A DNA stretch of 64,000 nt from JAGVYF01 sp041650315 (lineage in GTDB: Archaea; Nanobdellota; Nanobdellia; Woesearchaeales; JAGVYF01). Shown here piece after piece: positions 23,644-32,241 of this stretch. Position 1 is the stretch's first letter. The number at the start of each line of letters is the position of its first letter. Position numbers and translations under genes: made by a program. The DNA lies in NCBI GenBank assembly GCA_041650315.1, contig JBAZLJ010000001.1:551456-615455 (forward strand), read 5' to 3'. Below the pieces are notes generated by a model. That model saw only the letters and a list, made by a program, of their open reading frames with translations. It searched no databases and was not told the DNA's origin.

Positions 23644-24157
23644 TACCATCCCCCTTTGTCCTGCCTTTAAGCAGGCCGTCAGCGATTTCGCGCATCATCT
23701 CACGCTCTTCCTTGGTCATCCCTTGTTTTTTCTTCTTTGGAATAATGGGAGAGAATTGTATGGTGGAGGTCTGCCAGAATGCGGGCGATATCTGCGGAGG
23801 GTGAGGCTTATGCATGTTGATTAATCTCTCAACGTTAGCGACTATAGCCTGAGGCAGAGCTTTCGGGTTGTCATGGAAATTCTGCAGTATGGATGACACG
23901 CGGTCGTCGCCTGCCAGTTCGAGCAGGGTCTTGCCTTCGAAAGTCTCGGAATCATCCGCGCCTTTCATCAGCAAGTAAAGCGACGCGCAGGAATCATCGT
24001 GCAGGACTGCCGTGACCAGGAGAGAGACGCCGTTCTTCCGCGGGACATTCACATCGATGGGATTCGATTCCAGCGCCATTATCAGGCCGGAAAGGAAATA
24101 CCCTTCGATGTAATTGAACAGCCTCTTCTCCAGTTCCTTCAGCTCCTTCGGAGTCAT
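23636..24157 (-). CDS. ankyrin-like protein
   Basis: A 173-residue protein. Residues 20-100 show two to three degenerate ankyrin units (NGVSLLVTAVLHDDSCASLY, FEGKTLLELAGDDRVSSILQ). The C-terminus has a proline-rich linker and a basic helix (KKKKQGMTKEEREMMREI). Start after TTGGAGAGG. Its end overlaps the next gene. Confidence 0.75.
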   Translation of the reverse strand: MTPKELKELEKRLFNYIEGYFLSGLIMALESNPIDVNVPRKNGVSLLVTAVLHDDSCASLYLLMKGADDSETFEGKTLLELAGDDRVSSILQNFHDNPKALPQAIVANVERLINMHKPHPPQISPAFWQTSTIQFSPIIPKKKKQGMTKEEREMMREIADGLLKGRTKGDGNA

Positions 24158-24170
24158 TCAACCTCTCCAA

Positions 24171-24722
24171 TCATCCGCATTCTTTCTCCATCTCGCGGAT
24201 CATGAATGCTATCTCTTCCATGTCCTTATCCTTCCACATGCCGGTCTCGGGATCCTTCTCCTGCTCAGCAAGCATCAACGCAGTGTTGCCGCCGGCATTC
24301 TTGATGTCAGTCCTGGGGAAATAGTCCAGCAGCATCTTCACGAACTGCTTGTGCTTCCAGAGCACAGCTTCGTGAAGTGCGGTGTTGCCGTACTTCTCTT
24401 GCGCGTTGTAATCCGCATGCGAACGCAAGAGGAACAAACCTATGTGAGTCCGACCTTCGCAAGCCGCGATTATCAAAGCAGTATCGCCGCGTTCATTTCT
24501 CAGATTCACATCAACTCCCTTGTTGACTATCTGGAACTTCACTCCGTCGTAATCGTCATTCCTGATAGCTTTGAACAAAGGTGGTTCAATGAGGTTGGCG
24601 AGCAACGGATTCATGTCATCCACGCTGAACATCTTCAAGTATCCAGTCTTCTTCAGATGACGATAGCCTTCATACAACAGACATATGCAGGCTACTGCCA
24701 ACACGAGCCAAGCCATGAACAT
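24171..24722 (-). CDS. membrane-anchored ankyrin protein
   Basis: A 183-residue protein: N-terminal membrane helix (MFMAWLVLAVACICLLYEGY), then ankyrin repeats at about 45-150 with typical units (RGDTALIIAACEGRTHIGLF and YGNTALHEAVLWKHKQFVKM). The start is the ATG 6 nt after AAAGGAG. Tethers a protein-interaction surface to the membrane. Confidence 0.85.
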   Translation of the reverse strand: MFMAWLVLAVACICLLYEGYRHLKKTGYLKMFSVDDMNPLLANLIEPPLFKAIRNDDYDGVKFQIVNKGVDVNLRNERGDTALIIAACEGRTHIGLFLLRSHADYNAQEKYGNTALHEAVLWKHKQFVKMLLDYFPRTDIKNAGGNTALMLAEQEKDPETGMWKDKDMEEIAFMIREMEKECG

Positions 24723-24737
24723 GCATAGCTCCTTTCT

Positions 24738-24787
24738 GAGGCAATGCCCTGCAGCCCTCTTTTTGGGAAAGAAGCAGGGCACGCCTC
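24738..24787 (-). promoter_or_regulatory. intercistronic hairpin
   Basis: GAGGC pairs with GCCTC and GCCCTGC with GCAGGGC around a 21-nt loop. The base of the stem is 1-2 nt before the AAAGGAG site of the ankyrin gene, so folding could affect its initiation. No T-run follows on the transcribed strand. Confidence 0.68.
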
Positions 24788-24812
24788 TTAGGATTGATTC
24801 AGCGAATAAGAA

Positions 24813-25052
24813 CTAATTCTTGTTGAAAGGCTTGAACCGCGCAGAAGCGCACTTGCTCAGGATGACTTGCTTGACAACCTCGACTTCTGCGGAAGAAGCG
24901 AAGCGATAGACGAACGTAACCTTGTTGCCTACAATGCGAGAGATAACAGCGTCCGCGTATCCGTTGATGGCGGACACGTGGAAGTAATGGAATTCCCTGA
25001 AGCAATTGCCGGGGAGAGTCACCTGCAGGAAATGCATTTCGCGGTTTTCCAT
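24813..25052 (-). CDS. hypothetical protein, 79 residues
   Basis: A soluble alpha/beta protein; strands (FHYFHVSAINGY, DAVISRIVGNKVTFVYRF) precede a helix (AEVEVVKQVILSKC). Start ATG after TAGGAGCTGCTTG. Function unknown. Confidence 0.73.
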   Translation of the reverse strand: MENREMHFLQVTLPGNCFREFHYFHVSAINGYADAVISRIVGNKVTFVYRFASSAEVEVVKQVILSKCASARFKPFNKN

Positions 25053-25065
25053 CAAGCAGCTCCTA

Positions 25066-25290
25066 CTACTTCTTCTCGTCAGGCTTGTGAGGCGTCAGAG
25101 GAAGAAGCTTGGGTTCAAGATCAGGCACGATGTCGAACATCGCAATGGCTCCGAAGACCACGCCGATGGCGAACAGCAGAGCGCTGACGGGAAGCACGTA
25201 ATCCTTCTGCTTGATTGCTTCGGGCGGGAAATACAGAATGGCGATAGACGCCAATATGAGAAGGCCGGCAAAGATCAAAGCACGCTTCAT
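25066..25290 (-). CDS. two-segment membrane protein
   Basis: A 74-residue protein with helices at about 4-20 and 32-54 and a proline-rich C-terminus (LPLTPHKPDEKK). GAAGGAGG site upstream. Confidence 0.75.
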   Translation of the reverse strand: MKRALIFAGLLILASIAILYFPPEAIKQKDYVLPVSALLFAIGVVFGAIAMFDIVPDLEPKLLPLTPHKPDEKK

Positions 25291-25332
25291 AGTGGTGCCT
25301 CCTTCAAAGTTTTGGTTTTGGTTAAGAAGAAA

Positions 25333-26517
25333 CTAGCGGCCGAGCTTCTCTTGCTCAGCGAGCTTCTTGTCGATGAGATCGAAGAGATTCAAACGCATAG
25401 TGATCGAGCTAATCTCCCAATCGCTCATCCTGAACTCCTCAAAGAATTCCTGATAAGCCAGCTGGAGTTCTTCGACCAGCTTGCCCTGCTCAGGAGTGAG
25501 CGAGGAGCAGCGATTGATACGTTCGAGGAACGAGCGATGGTCCTCGCTGACACGGGAGAACAAAACCTGGATGTTCTCGAAATCCACAAGCTTGGGATTC
25601 TTCTTATGGAAGAGGTAACTCATCTCGTAATAACCATCCAGCATCCGCGCGCCATAGAAATCGATGATCTCCTTAGCACGGGTTTCGGAATCCAAGTAGC
25701 GCGCTTCCTTGTCGGAAAGCGTTTTCTCGAAAACCTTGATCTTGGAAAGCTTCTCGAGCTCGGCTATCGCCTCTTCGTACGTGTTCTGGAGGTTGAGCAT
25801 CACGACTTCGTCTTCGCGGAGGATGCGAAGCACCAGGGTATCGGAAGCGTGGATCGCATGGTTCATGTCGTCAGCGAATTCCTGGTTCCAGCGAGTGGCG
25901 ATGTGCATCCAGCGGTTGGCCTCTTCAGCTTCTTGCTTGCCGAAAGCGTCCATGTCGTAGAGGCAACCGAGCCAGATTATTTCGCTGTAAATGTCGCTGA
26001 TCAACGGCATCTGCCTGCGCAGGATGCCCTGGAGTATCTTGTCGCCGCGCCAGTCTTGGTTCTTCTCGCAGTCTTGAAGCAGGCTGATGGCCCAGCTGAA
26101 CTTGGTACAGAGGTCCAGCAGTTCCAAATCGCTGCAGTTCTTGAAACAGACATCGAATCCTTGCATGAATCCGGTGCTGTCCAGATACTCGGGAGAAAGC
26201 ATCTCAGCGGCGCGAGCCACATCGGACTCGGTCAACTGGTCGGAGACGTACTTCATCCAGAGGCTGTCCGCTTCTTCGCAATATGCGGGCATCTTCTTGA
26301 AGAGGTATTCCCTCGAAGTGAGGCCGGTGATGCGGTCGCAGTTGTAGGTCATCCAGTCCATCATCAGCGAAGGCGAATCGATACAAGTCATAGCCATGGG
26401 AGCATCCAATCCCTGCGCAGGGATGGTCTTTTTCTCCTGCTGATCTATCACGAGGAACGAGACTGTGGAGGCAAGCATCAATGCCGCCGCCAGCAGCGTG
26501 TAACGATACTTTTTCAT
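25333..26517 (-). CDS. secreted or anchored all-helical protein
   Basis: A 394-residue protein. MKKYRYTLLAAALMLASTVS is an uncleaved anchor or signal, closely matching the start of the subtilase at 45885 (MKKYRYSLAALLCMLVAG). The rest is predicted helical, with several cysteines between residues 40 and 150 that may form disulfides outside the cell. The shared signal suggests export by the same route as the protease, perhaps as a partner. Confidence 0.8.
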   Translation of the reverse strand: MKKYRYTLLAAALMLASTVSFLVIDQQEKKTIPAQGLDAPMAMTCIDSPSLMMDWMTYNCDRITGLTSREYLFKKMPAYCEEADSLWMKYVSDQLTESDVARAAEMLSPEYLDSTGFMQGFDVCFKNCSDLELLDLCTKFSWAISLLQDCEKNQDWRGDKILQGILRRQMPLISDIYSEIIWLGCLYDMDAFGKQEAEEANRWMHIATRWNQEFADDMNHAIHASDTLVLRILREDEVVMLNLQNTYEEAIAELEKLSKIKVFEKTLSDKEARYLDSETRAKEIIDFYGARMLDGYYEMSYLFHKKNPKLVDFENIQVLFSRVSEDHRSFLERINRCSSLTPEQGKLVEELQLAYQEFFEEFRMSDWEISSITMRLNLFDLIDKKLAEQEKLGR

Positions 26518-26625
26518 CACGCTACCTTCCTTTCGGGTTGATTATTTTGTTTAGGAAAAAGGACTTATTTTTTCAAACGGCCTCAGGCATACTCCTTTCC
26601 GCGCCTGAAGCTGGATTATATTTTG
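26518..26625 (-). promoter_or_regulatory. 108-nt intercistronic gap with structured ribosome-site decoy
   Basis: No ORF is convincing. CTTCAGGC and GCCTGAGG can pair, enclosing GCGGAAAGGAGTAT, that is, a ribosome-binding-like motif in the loop. An AAAATATAA stretch near the left end is weakly TATA-like, and A/T runs follow the hairpin. It could be an internal promoter or terminator region, one of the longest gaps in the array. Confidence 0.4.
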
Positions 26626-26916
26626 TTACTCCTTCCGAATCTCGTCAAGAAAACATCTGCCGTCTGTATCGCGTTTCATCAAATATCTCCGGCCGTGATA
26701 TTCCATGACTATCACATACCAGTAATCTCCTTGGTTCACTGCCTCAATCGTGATATCACGCGGAATCATGTATCCCGGCGCGATATGGTCAGCGACAGGC
26801 AGGCGGAGCTGGTATCCGAATACGAATCCGAGCGCGAAGATCATCGCTATGAGCGCAATCGCGCAGACTGCACGCTCAGTCCCTGTCGCCCAGTATCTCC
26901 TGAACTCAATCATCAT
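26626..26916 (-). CDS. single-pass membrane protein
   Basis: A 96-residue protein with a basic N-terminus, hydrophobic helix at about 15-34 and an extracytoplasmic beta domain (WYVIVMEYHGRRYLMKRDTD). Start overlaps the upstream stop (ATGATGA). Confidence 0.75.
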   Translation of the reverse strand: MMIEFRRYWATGTERAVCAIALIAMIFALGFVFGYQLRLPVADHIAPGYMIPRDITIEAVNQGDYWYVIVMEYHGRRYLMKRDTDGRCFLDEIRKE

Positions 26917-27809
26917 TCTTTCGTCCGAGGATGCAAGACAGATATCTGTTTCTCGAAGTCAATGTTAAGCTTCTCCTTGAGTTCGAATAGAGTGACGAGC
27001 ATTTCGTCCATCGCATTATAGGATTCATCCATCTGCTTGCCATTGTAAACGAACCTATCTGCTATGTGGCGCAGAAAAAGTATCTCAAGTGTACAAATGC
27101 TGCCGATGCGCGTATTGAATTCCCGTATATCTGTCCTGAATTGAAATTCTGTCTCTTTGGTGACTTTGATATGCTTGGAATTGAACGCTTTTACTGAAGA
27201 TATTACTCCTGATCCGCGTGAAAGCATGAATTTCATACGAGCTTCGAACTCGTCCATGCTCATCTCGTTAAACTTATCCCCCTGAAAAACTTCAGGTATC
27301 AAGGATATCGTGAATCTGAACATGCTGTAAAGCGAATGATCTCCCTTGAACAGCTCGAGCCATTTTGCCCATTCATCAACTATGTAACGGACTGCTTCCA
27401 ACAGATTCGAAAGATGTTCGAAACGCCTACTTTCTGGAGTGTCATGATTGTAGCTGAATCCGGCTTTTGCCATCATATCTACCCGAGTCTGAAATAGATT
27501 CGAACTGGCTTCCTCCAATGAGGCAGTCACGGAGACTATCTTATTCTGCGCTTCCTCATAGGTCATATTGGTATTGAACTCATTCAACCTATACAATGCC
27601 TGATAGGCGAATATCACCTCTCCATCTACGTTTTTCTCCCAGTATGCGAGCTGGCCATGTTCCTGGCGTGCGCTCGGATAGCTCTTGATGTCTGGCATAG
27701 GTGTCGGAACAGGTTCTTGGATGAGGCACCCTGGTTTCGAACCTTTCGCTGAATAAAGTACTGATACAGCCCCTATCAGGATTAAAAAAGCATAGAATAC
27801 CTTTTTCAT
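26913..27809 (-). CDS. secreted helical protein, 298 residues
   Basis: Signal-like N-terminus MKKVFYAFLILIGAVSVLYS, chosen because it follows TAAGGAGTAATTAT. A proline-rich linker (EPVPTPMPD) leads to a long helical domain with few cysteines. It resembles the protein at 25333 in layout, not visibly in sequence. Function unknown. Confidence 0.78.
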   Translation of the reverse strand: MKKVFYAFLILIGAVSVLYSAKGSKPGCLIQEPVPTPMPDIKSYPSARQEHGQLAYWEKNVDGEVIFAYQALYRLNEFNTNMTYEEAQNKIVSVTASLEEASSNLFQTRVDMMAKAGFSYNHDTPESRRFEHLSNLLEAVRYIVDEWAKWLELFKGDHSLYSMFRFTISLIPEVFQGDKFNEMSMDEFEARMKFMLSRGSGVISSVKAFNSKHIKVTKETEFQFRTDIREFNTRIGSICTLEILFLRHIADRFVYNGKQMDESYNAMDEMLVTLFELKEKLNIDFEKQISVLHPRTKE

Positions 27810-27813
27810 ATAA

Positions 27814-28032
27814 TTACTCCTTATCAGGTTCATTGTTTATCTCTTGATCAATCTTCTCCAAAAGTTCTTTGTATCTCTTCATTATCTCCGTATGCCTCGC
27901 CTTCCGGAGATGGGCACGGACCGGATTGAGCCGGGCAAGCATCTTCAGCAATTCTATCGCATCTTTCTCGTATTGATCTCTCTCCTCAATTATCTCATTC
28001 TTCAGCTTGATCAAGCGTTCTTTGGAATCCAC
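27814..28032 (-). CDS. coiled-coil protein, GTG start
   Basis: A 72-residue, highly charged coiled coil (MDSKERLIKLKNEIIEERDQ onward). GTG start after AAGGC. Probably an oligomeric helix bundle. Function unknown. Confidence 0.7.
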   Translation of the reverse strand: MDSKERLIKLKNEIIEERDQYEKDAIELLKMLARLNPVRAHLRKARHTEIMKRYKELLEKIDQEINNEPDKE

Positions 28033-28041
28033 GCAATTGCC

Positions 28042-28491
28042 TTATTCGGACTCCCGGACTTGCTTGTGCCTATCCAGGAGGTTGATTATGTCTTGATGCT
28101 TGTTCTCCTCGGCATGCTTCCGTGCATTCCTGCCGAAGTTGTCGGTGAGGTTCGGATTCGCACCGAGATTGAGCAACGTCCTGACGAAACTCGCATCGCC
28201 ATCAGCTGCCGCAATCATCAATGCAGTGGTGTTGTCACAGCAGCGCGTGTCCACATCAACGCCAACGTGTAGCACGAGATATGCGAAGATGTCCTCGGGC
28301 GAGAGGTTGTCGCCAAGCTCCATATCGAGGTCCTGCCGCTGCATCTCTTCCAATACGCTGTCCATCATCTTCGCGAATCTCAGACGCATAACGCTACGTT
28401 CATCGGGCGTAACAGGCGGCTTCGGCTCTTGCTGCACCTCACGGATCTTTGCGTTGCGTTCGTGACAGCACCAATCCTTCCAATCGCACAT
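28042..28491 (-). CDS. ankyrin-repeat protein
   Basis: A 149-residue protein. A helical N-terminus contains CDWKDWCCHE. The ankyrin units are DNTTALMIAAADGDASFVRT and NLTDNFGRNARKHAEENKHQ, about residues 75-145. AAGGGAG site upstream. Adjacent cysteines occur at 8-9 and 84-85. Confidence 0.82.
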   Translation of the reverse strand: MCDWKDWCCHERNAKIREVQQEPKPPVTPDERSVMRLRFAKMMDSVLEEMQRQDLDMELGDNLSPEDIFAYLVLHVGVDVDTRCCDNTTALMIAAADGDASFVRTLLNLGANPNLTDNFGRNARKHAEENKHQDIINLLDRHKQVRESE

Positions 28492-28492
28492 G

Positions 28493-28822
28493 CTATGCTC
28501 CCTTCTTCTTGTTGACGATATGAGGACAGTCGCGCGCGATAATCGCCTCGTTGACCTGCGAAAGGAGAGTCTTGTGAGCTTTGTGCGGCAAAGAATTTTT
28601 GAAATTCAACGGACGGATGCACTTGGATAGATTCTTCAAGGAATACCGCAAACAGAAGAGTTCATCGAGAGGCATGATTCCCAAGCGCTTGTCTATCTCA
28701 TTCCGAACCGCAGTTATCCTCAGGCCCCTACCAAGGGGATTACCAGTCATCTGGGCCTGGTCTCGCAGCGAATGCAACCTCCAGCAGAGCTCTTCCAAAG
28801 TCAGTCCGTCAAGCTTTTCCAT
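28493..28822 (-). CDS. hypothetical helical protein
   Basis: A 109-residue helical, basic, soluble protein starting MEKLDGLTLEELCWRLHSLR after AGGAGGCAAGTA. Ends VNKKKGA, with the codons forming the next AAGGGAGC site. No family is recognised. Confidence 0.74.
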   Translation of the reverse strand: MEKLDGLTLEELCWRLHSLRDQAQMTGNPLGRGLRITAVRNEIDKRLGIMPLDELFCLRYSLKNLSKCIRPLNFKNSLPHKAHKTLLSQVNEAIIARDCPHIVNKKKGA

Positions 28823-28843
28823 TACTTGCCTCCTTTTCTTGAA

Positions 28844-29242
28844 TTATTCCGGGTGTTGAGATAATTTCCGGAGCCGGGACAGAATCTCTTGCATATTCCG
28901 GAGTATTTGGTTGTTCTTATCCGTCAGAGATAGTACCTCTGTGTCGTGCCACTTTATTACGACGATATTCGAGTGTAGGATACTATTCAGCATATTGTAG
29001 CACTCGTCAAGCGCTTCTACTTCTTCAGTGCAAATGAATGATATCCATTCATCCGGCTTGTCATCTCCCTCGAACTTGAGATTGAATACATATCCGTTCA
29101 TTTGATCACCACCCACATACAAATAAACCGCCTTTATTACTTTCACAGAAAAAGGATCAAGGTCTTTCCGATAAGGTATGTAAATTGTCTGGCCTTTGGT
29201 CAATTGGGCAATTTTCTCTTTTTGATAAGCGTATATCCTCAT
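28844..29242 (-). CDS. hypothetical protein, 132 residues
   Basis: A beta-rich first half (QTIYIPYRKDLDPFSVKVI, GYVFNLKFEG) and a helical second half ending in a coiled coil. GGCGGCGAG lies before the ATG, within the stop region of the upstream gene. Function unknown. Confidence 0.74.
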   Translation of the reverse strand: MRIYAYQKEKIAQLTKGQTIYIPYRKDLDPFSVKVIKAVYLYVGGDQMNGYVFNLKFEGDDKPDEWISFICTEEVEALDECYNMLNSILHSNIVVIKWHDTEVLSLTDKNNQILRNMQEILSRLRKLSQHPE

Positions 29243-29931
29243 CTCGCCGCCTCCATTTCCATCAAATCCCTCTTGGCGATCTCCAGCTCGGCTTTCGCCT
29301 TAGCAGCGTCAAGGAAATCTTTCATCAGCCGATGAAGGTAACAGAAGAAGAACTTTTTCGCTTCGTACCGCGAAGGAAAACCATAACGTTCATAAAACAT
29401 GCCTATCAACGGGAGCAGGCAATTCTCTTCTTCCTCGCTGAGAAGGTTTATGCGAGTTATACCTACCCCGCTAATTCCCTCTCTCTGTTCCATGAACTCG
29501 AGCAGTCTCTTTATCTTGCCGTGTTCTCTGTAATTCTTTGACGCACTGAGCAGCATACTATATACAAAGAAATCTGTGCTCTTCGTGATACTCAATGAAT
29601 CTATGTAATGCACTTCGATCTTGTGCCATCGCTTCTTCTTAGCATAGAATTCTTCGGCATCCGGGCAGTAAAAGAAATATTTGGCCCAGAGTAATGAGAT
29701 GCCGCCGCGCTTCTCGTCTTCGAGAATCTTTTTCTCGAGCTCTACGGATTCTTCCGGAGTAAGAGGCTTTATTTCGCGCGGATCGCGTATGCCGGGATAC
29801 CTGAAACCTTCCTCATGCTTCTGAGTCGAGAGCCTATACACCTCACAAGGATCCTTAGCATAAGGAAAGAGCGTGACAGGAACGTGCCGTTCTCCGTGCG
29901 TGAGCTCGGCGAGAACGCGATACCACGGCAT
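29239..29931 (-). CDS. hypothetical protein, 230 residues
   Basis: Start placed at MPWYRVLAELTHGERH, 9 nt after AAAGGCGCC. The longer open frame overlaps the zinc-finger gene at 29969 in another frame and reads as serine/arginine-rich nonsense. The protein is soluble, mostly helical after residue 80, with aromatic KYFFYCPDAEEFYAKKKRW. Function unknown. Confidence 0.74.
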   Translation of the reverse strand: MPWYRVLAELTHGERHVPVTLFPYAKDPCEVYRLSTQKHEEGFRYPGIRDPREIKPLTPEESVELEKKILEDEKRGGISLLWAKYFFYCPDAEEFYAKKKRWHKIEVHYIDSLSITKSTDFFVYSMLLSASKNYREHGKIKRLLEFMEQREGISGVGITRINLLSEEEENCLLPLIGMFYERYGFPSRYEAKKFFFCYLHRLMKDFLDAAKAKAELEIAKRDLMEMEAAR

Positions 29932-29936
29932 CTCTA

Positions 29937-29969
29937 TCAGGCGCCTTTCTTCTGATAGTACGCGAACAT
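29937..29969 (-). CDS. ten-codon micro-ORF (MFAYYQKKGA)
   Basis: TGATG-coupled to the zinc-finger gene and ending just before the next start. Its codons AAG AAA GGC GCC supply the ribosome binding site of the gene at 29239. It may act as a coupling relay that keeps ribosomes on the message rather than making a useful peptide. Confidence 0.4.
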   Translation of the reverse strand: MFAYYQKKGA

Positions 29970-30154
29970 CACGCTTGCTTCTTCTTGCGCTTGCGGCCGA
30001 ACTCGCAACGAAGCGTGCTGGGACTAACCGGATACTTGCCACCCTTGCAGATCTTCTTGTTCTTGCAGAGTCCGCGTTCATGAAGCCAAGGGATGCGCCT
30101 GACACGGCAGTAATACTTGCAGTTCTCACAGATGCACTTAATCGTACGTTTCAT
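29969..30154 (-). CDS. cysteine-rich zinc protein
   Basis: A 61-residue protein rich in cysteine and lysine: CICENC near the start, then C16, C30, C36 and C50. The ATG follows GGGAGGAACAAG. The spacing fits two interleaved or one extended zinc site. Very basic (GRKRKKKQA), so a nucleic-acid-binding zinc knuckle is plausible. Confidence 0.74.
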   Translation of the reverse strand: MKRTIKCICENCKYYCRVRRIPWLHERGLCKNKKICKGGKYPVSPSTLRCEFGRKRKKKQA

Positions 30155-30185
30155 CTTGTTCCTCCCTTTCTGTCGGTGATATGTC

Positions 30186-31172
30186 TCAAAACTGCCGGAA
30201 CCAATCTTTCCAGAGATCCACTACAGAAACGGCCTTTCCGGGCAAAGTGTCCGAAGTCACAGTCAATGCCTTGACGAGATCCTTATCATCGATCTCTTTC
30301 CCGGACAATCTTTTTACTTCAGGCAGGTTGTGCTCGTGCATCAGATACTTCGCCTGAATGCACTGATAAATGTGAACCAATGGAATGGATGCCAAGAATC
30401 CGAAGTACGAGTACAGGATGGCCCATTCAACCCATGGATATTCTATCAAAAATCCGAAAAGGAACAGCAATAGCATCATTACACCGAATGAACCTATGTA
30501 AAGGAAGTTGGTCATATCCAATTCTCCAGACCATTTGCTTATCTGCGCTTTCTCATAGAACTTGCGCCAGTTCCTTGATTCCCACTGGCGTTTGGCTGAC
30601 TTGAGCCTGGCGATTATCTCCTTGAGTCTAGCTTCTCGAGCGAGCATCAAGTGTAGCTCTGATTCCAAGCAGAGTGTGTTGTAGTTCCCATTCTTCCTGT
30701 TCTGCATGCTCATCTTCAGCAAATAACAAGCGATGTCCAGTGGAGTCATGCCGCAGACGTTCTTCTTGCAGGGGTTCACGTAATGGTTCAACAGGAGCTC
30801 CACTTTTTCAAACTGCGCGTGAGAGGCAGCTATGTAAAGAGGTGTGTTGCCAGCGGAATCGGCTGAGTCCAGATCAACCTCTTTCGTCTGAGCTATCCTC
30901 TTCAGCATGTCTCTCACCTGCTCAACAGAGGCGTATTGGACTGCTTCACAAAATCCGTCTATGGATATCGGAGGATTGAACTCTATGTGCGGGACTCCCG
31001 GCAGATTCCTCCGATGGAATCGTGTGACGCAACCGAAACGTGCGCATCCGCCGCCCATGTATTCCCAGCAGTCCTTATGGTGCGGAGTGTCGCACCTTGG
31101 ACAATGGATGCTATCACCCTCTAGTATTTCGCAGTTGCAGACAAGGCATTTCGGAACTATCAACTCGTTCAT
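30186..31172 (-). CDS. RING-like, ankyrin and membrane fusion protein
   Basis: A 328-residue protein. Residues 9-48 carry the C-x2-C, C-x2-C, H-H-x2-C-W, C-x4-C pattern (CPRCDTPHHKDCWEY, then GCARFGC) of prokaryotic RING-finger families. Residues 75-150 are ankyrin repeats (AGNTPLYIAASHAQFEKVEL, CGMTPLDIACYLL). Two membrane helices at about 220-265 follow, then a soluble tail. Such domains may mediate protein binding or ubiquitin-like transfer; no E1/E2-like gene is visible here. Confidence 0.83.
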   Translation of the reverse strand: MNELIVPKCLVCNCEILEGDSIHCPRCDTPHHKDCWEYMGGGCARFGCVTRFHRRNLPGVPHIEFNPPISIDGFCEAVQYASVEQVRDMLKRIAQTKEVDLDSADSAGNTPLYIAASHAQFEKVELLLNHYVNPCKKNVCGMTPLDIACYLLKMSMQNRKNGNYNTLCLESELHLMLAREARLKEIIARLKSAKRQWESRNWRKFYEKAQISKWSGELDMTNFLYIGSFGVMMLLLFLFGFLIEYPWVEWAILYSYFGFLASIPLVHIYQCIQAKYLMHEHNLPEVKRLSGKEIDDKDLVKALTVTSDTLPGKAVSVVDLWKDWFRQF

Positions 31173-31189
31173 TCATCACCTCCTCTCAA

Positions 31190-31795
31190 TCAATCATCTT
31201 CCATTTTCTTTTCTTTTCCGTCTGTAATCAATCTATTCTCCTGCGGAGGATTAACGAGATTTTCTGCTGGACCTTCCGGCGGATTGAGATTCAAAGAATT
31301 GGTCAGAGCGCTTCTCCGAGATTCCGGCCTGGCGCCGTGAACCCAGAACGCGTAATTGTCTTCCATAATAAACAAAGATTGCGCCCCTATCAGCAAATGT
31401 ATGAGGCTATGACACAGAGCAGGCATCACATCTTTACGCATCAATGCTTTGATAGAAGCTATCATGAAACAGATGCCGGCCAAAGTCACCAAAATCTCTC
31501 CAAGCCCTAAGCCTGCCGCGATGAACATTATCGCGAACATCGAAGAACGGCCGGCGAAACTCAGATCGTCCTGCACTTCTTCCATATCACGGAACGGATT
31601 TTCCGGAACTAGCGCTTTCTTCTTGGAGATTCCTCCATGACGTTGCTTCCTGCAGCCGTAAGTTGCGCAGCCTTCGCAGTATTCCCAGCAATCCAAGTGA
31701 TGCGGAGTATTGCACTGCCCGCAGCAGATGTAGTCATGGCCTTTGAAATCAGTTCCGCAGACAGGGCATCGTGCGCGCGCAGGAAGCTTTTCCAT
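31190..31795 (-). CDS. RING-like membrane protein
   Basis: A 201-residue protein. RING-like domain at residues 10-48 (C10, C13, C24-C25, C28, HH32-33, C36, C43, C48 with CATYGC). A linker is followed by two membrane segments near 90-130 and a polar tail. The 5' leader and first residues (CTAAGGAGGTGACTTC, MEKLP) are identical to the next gene upstream, so the two are recent duplicates at their 5' ends. Confidence 0.83.
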   Translation of the reverse strand: MEKLPARARCPVCGTDFKGHDYICCGQCNTPHHLDCWEYCEGCATYGCRKQRHGGISKKKALVPENPFRDMEEVQDDLSFAGRSSMFAIMFIAAGLGLGEILVTLAGICFMIASIKALMRKDVMPALCHSLIHLLIGAQSLFIMEDNYAFWVHGARPESRRSALTNSLNLNPPEGPAENLVNPPQENRLITDGKEKKMEDD

Positions 31796-31840
31796 GAAGT
31801 CACCTCCTTAGGCGGTTATACGCCGAGTTTCTTCAAAAGG

Positions 31841-32200
31841 CTAAAACAATTTTGAAAACTCTTGTGCCAGCAGACCTATCGATAGACATAAACCGCAAAA
31901 TGCTCCGAGAAGAATACCGCAGACAACTACTACGCTAGGGACAAAAAGAGTAATAAATGCGCAGCTCTGTAGAATCATCACTGGTAAAGTCGGCTCGTGA
32001 TGTTCACTTTCAGTAAGCGCAGGTTTCGGCGCAACCTCAATTTTTGAAGAGGACCCGCATCCGAAAATAGCACACCCCTTGTTATATCTCCAGCAATCCC
32101 TGTGGTGCGGAGTTCGGCAACGCGGACAGACTTTCCTCTTGCGCTTCATAGAAGTGCCGCAGACAGGACATTTCGCCGCTTCTGCAGGAAGCTTTTCCAT
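31841..32200 (-). CDS. RING-like membrane protein, short paralog
   Basis: A 119-residue protein sharing leader, start (MEKLPAEAAKCPVCGT) and RING-like domain with the gene at 31190 (residues 11-48, ending GCAIFGC), then a proline linker and two membrane segments (about 75-110). The bodies have diverged much more than the leaders. Confidence 0.83.
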   Translation of the reverse strand: MEKLPAEAAKCPVCGTSMKRKRKVCPRCRTPHHRDCWRYNKGCAIFGCGSSSKIEVAPKPALTESEHHEPTLPVMILQSCAFITLFVPSVVVVCGILLGAFCGLCLSIGLLAQEFSKLF

Positions 32201-32241
32201 GAAGTCACCTCCTTAGGTGGTTATACTGTTGATTATTCCTG

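Noticed and set aside
25006..26541. 511-codon plus-strand open frame
   Set aside because: Exactly antisense to the helical secreted protein at 25333, no ribosome site, and composition typical of a reverse-complement shadow (histidine, valine and leucine rich).
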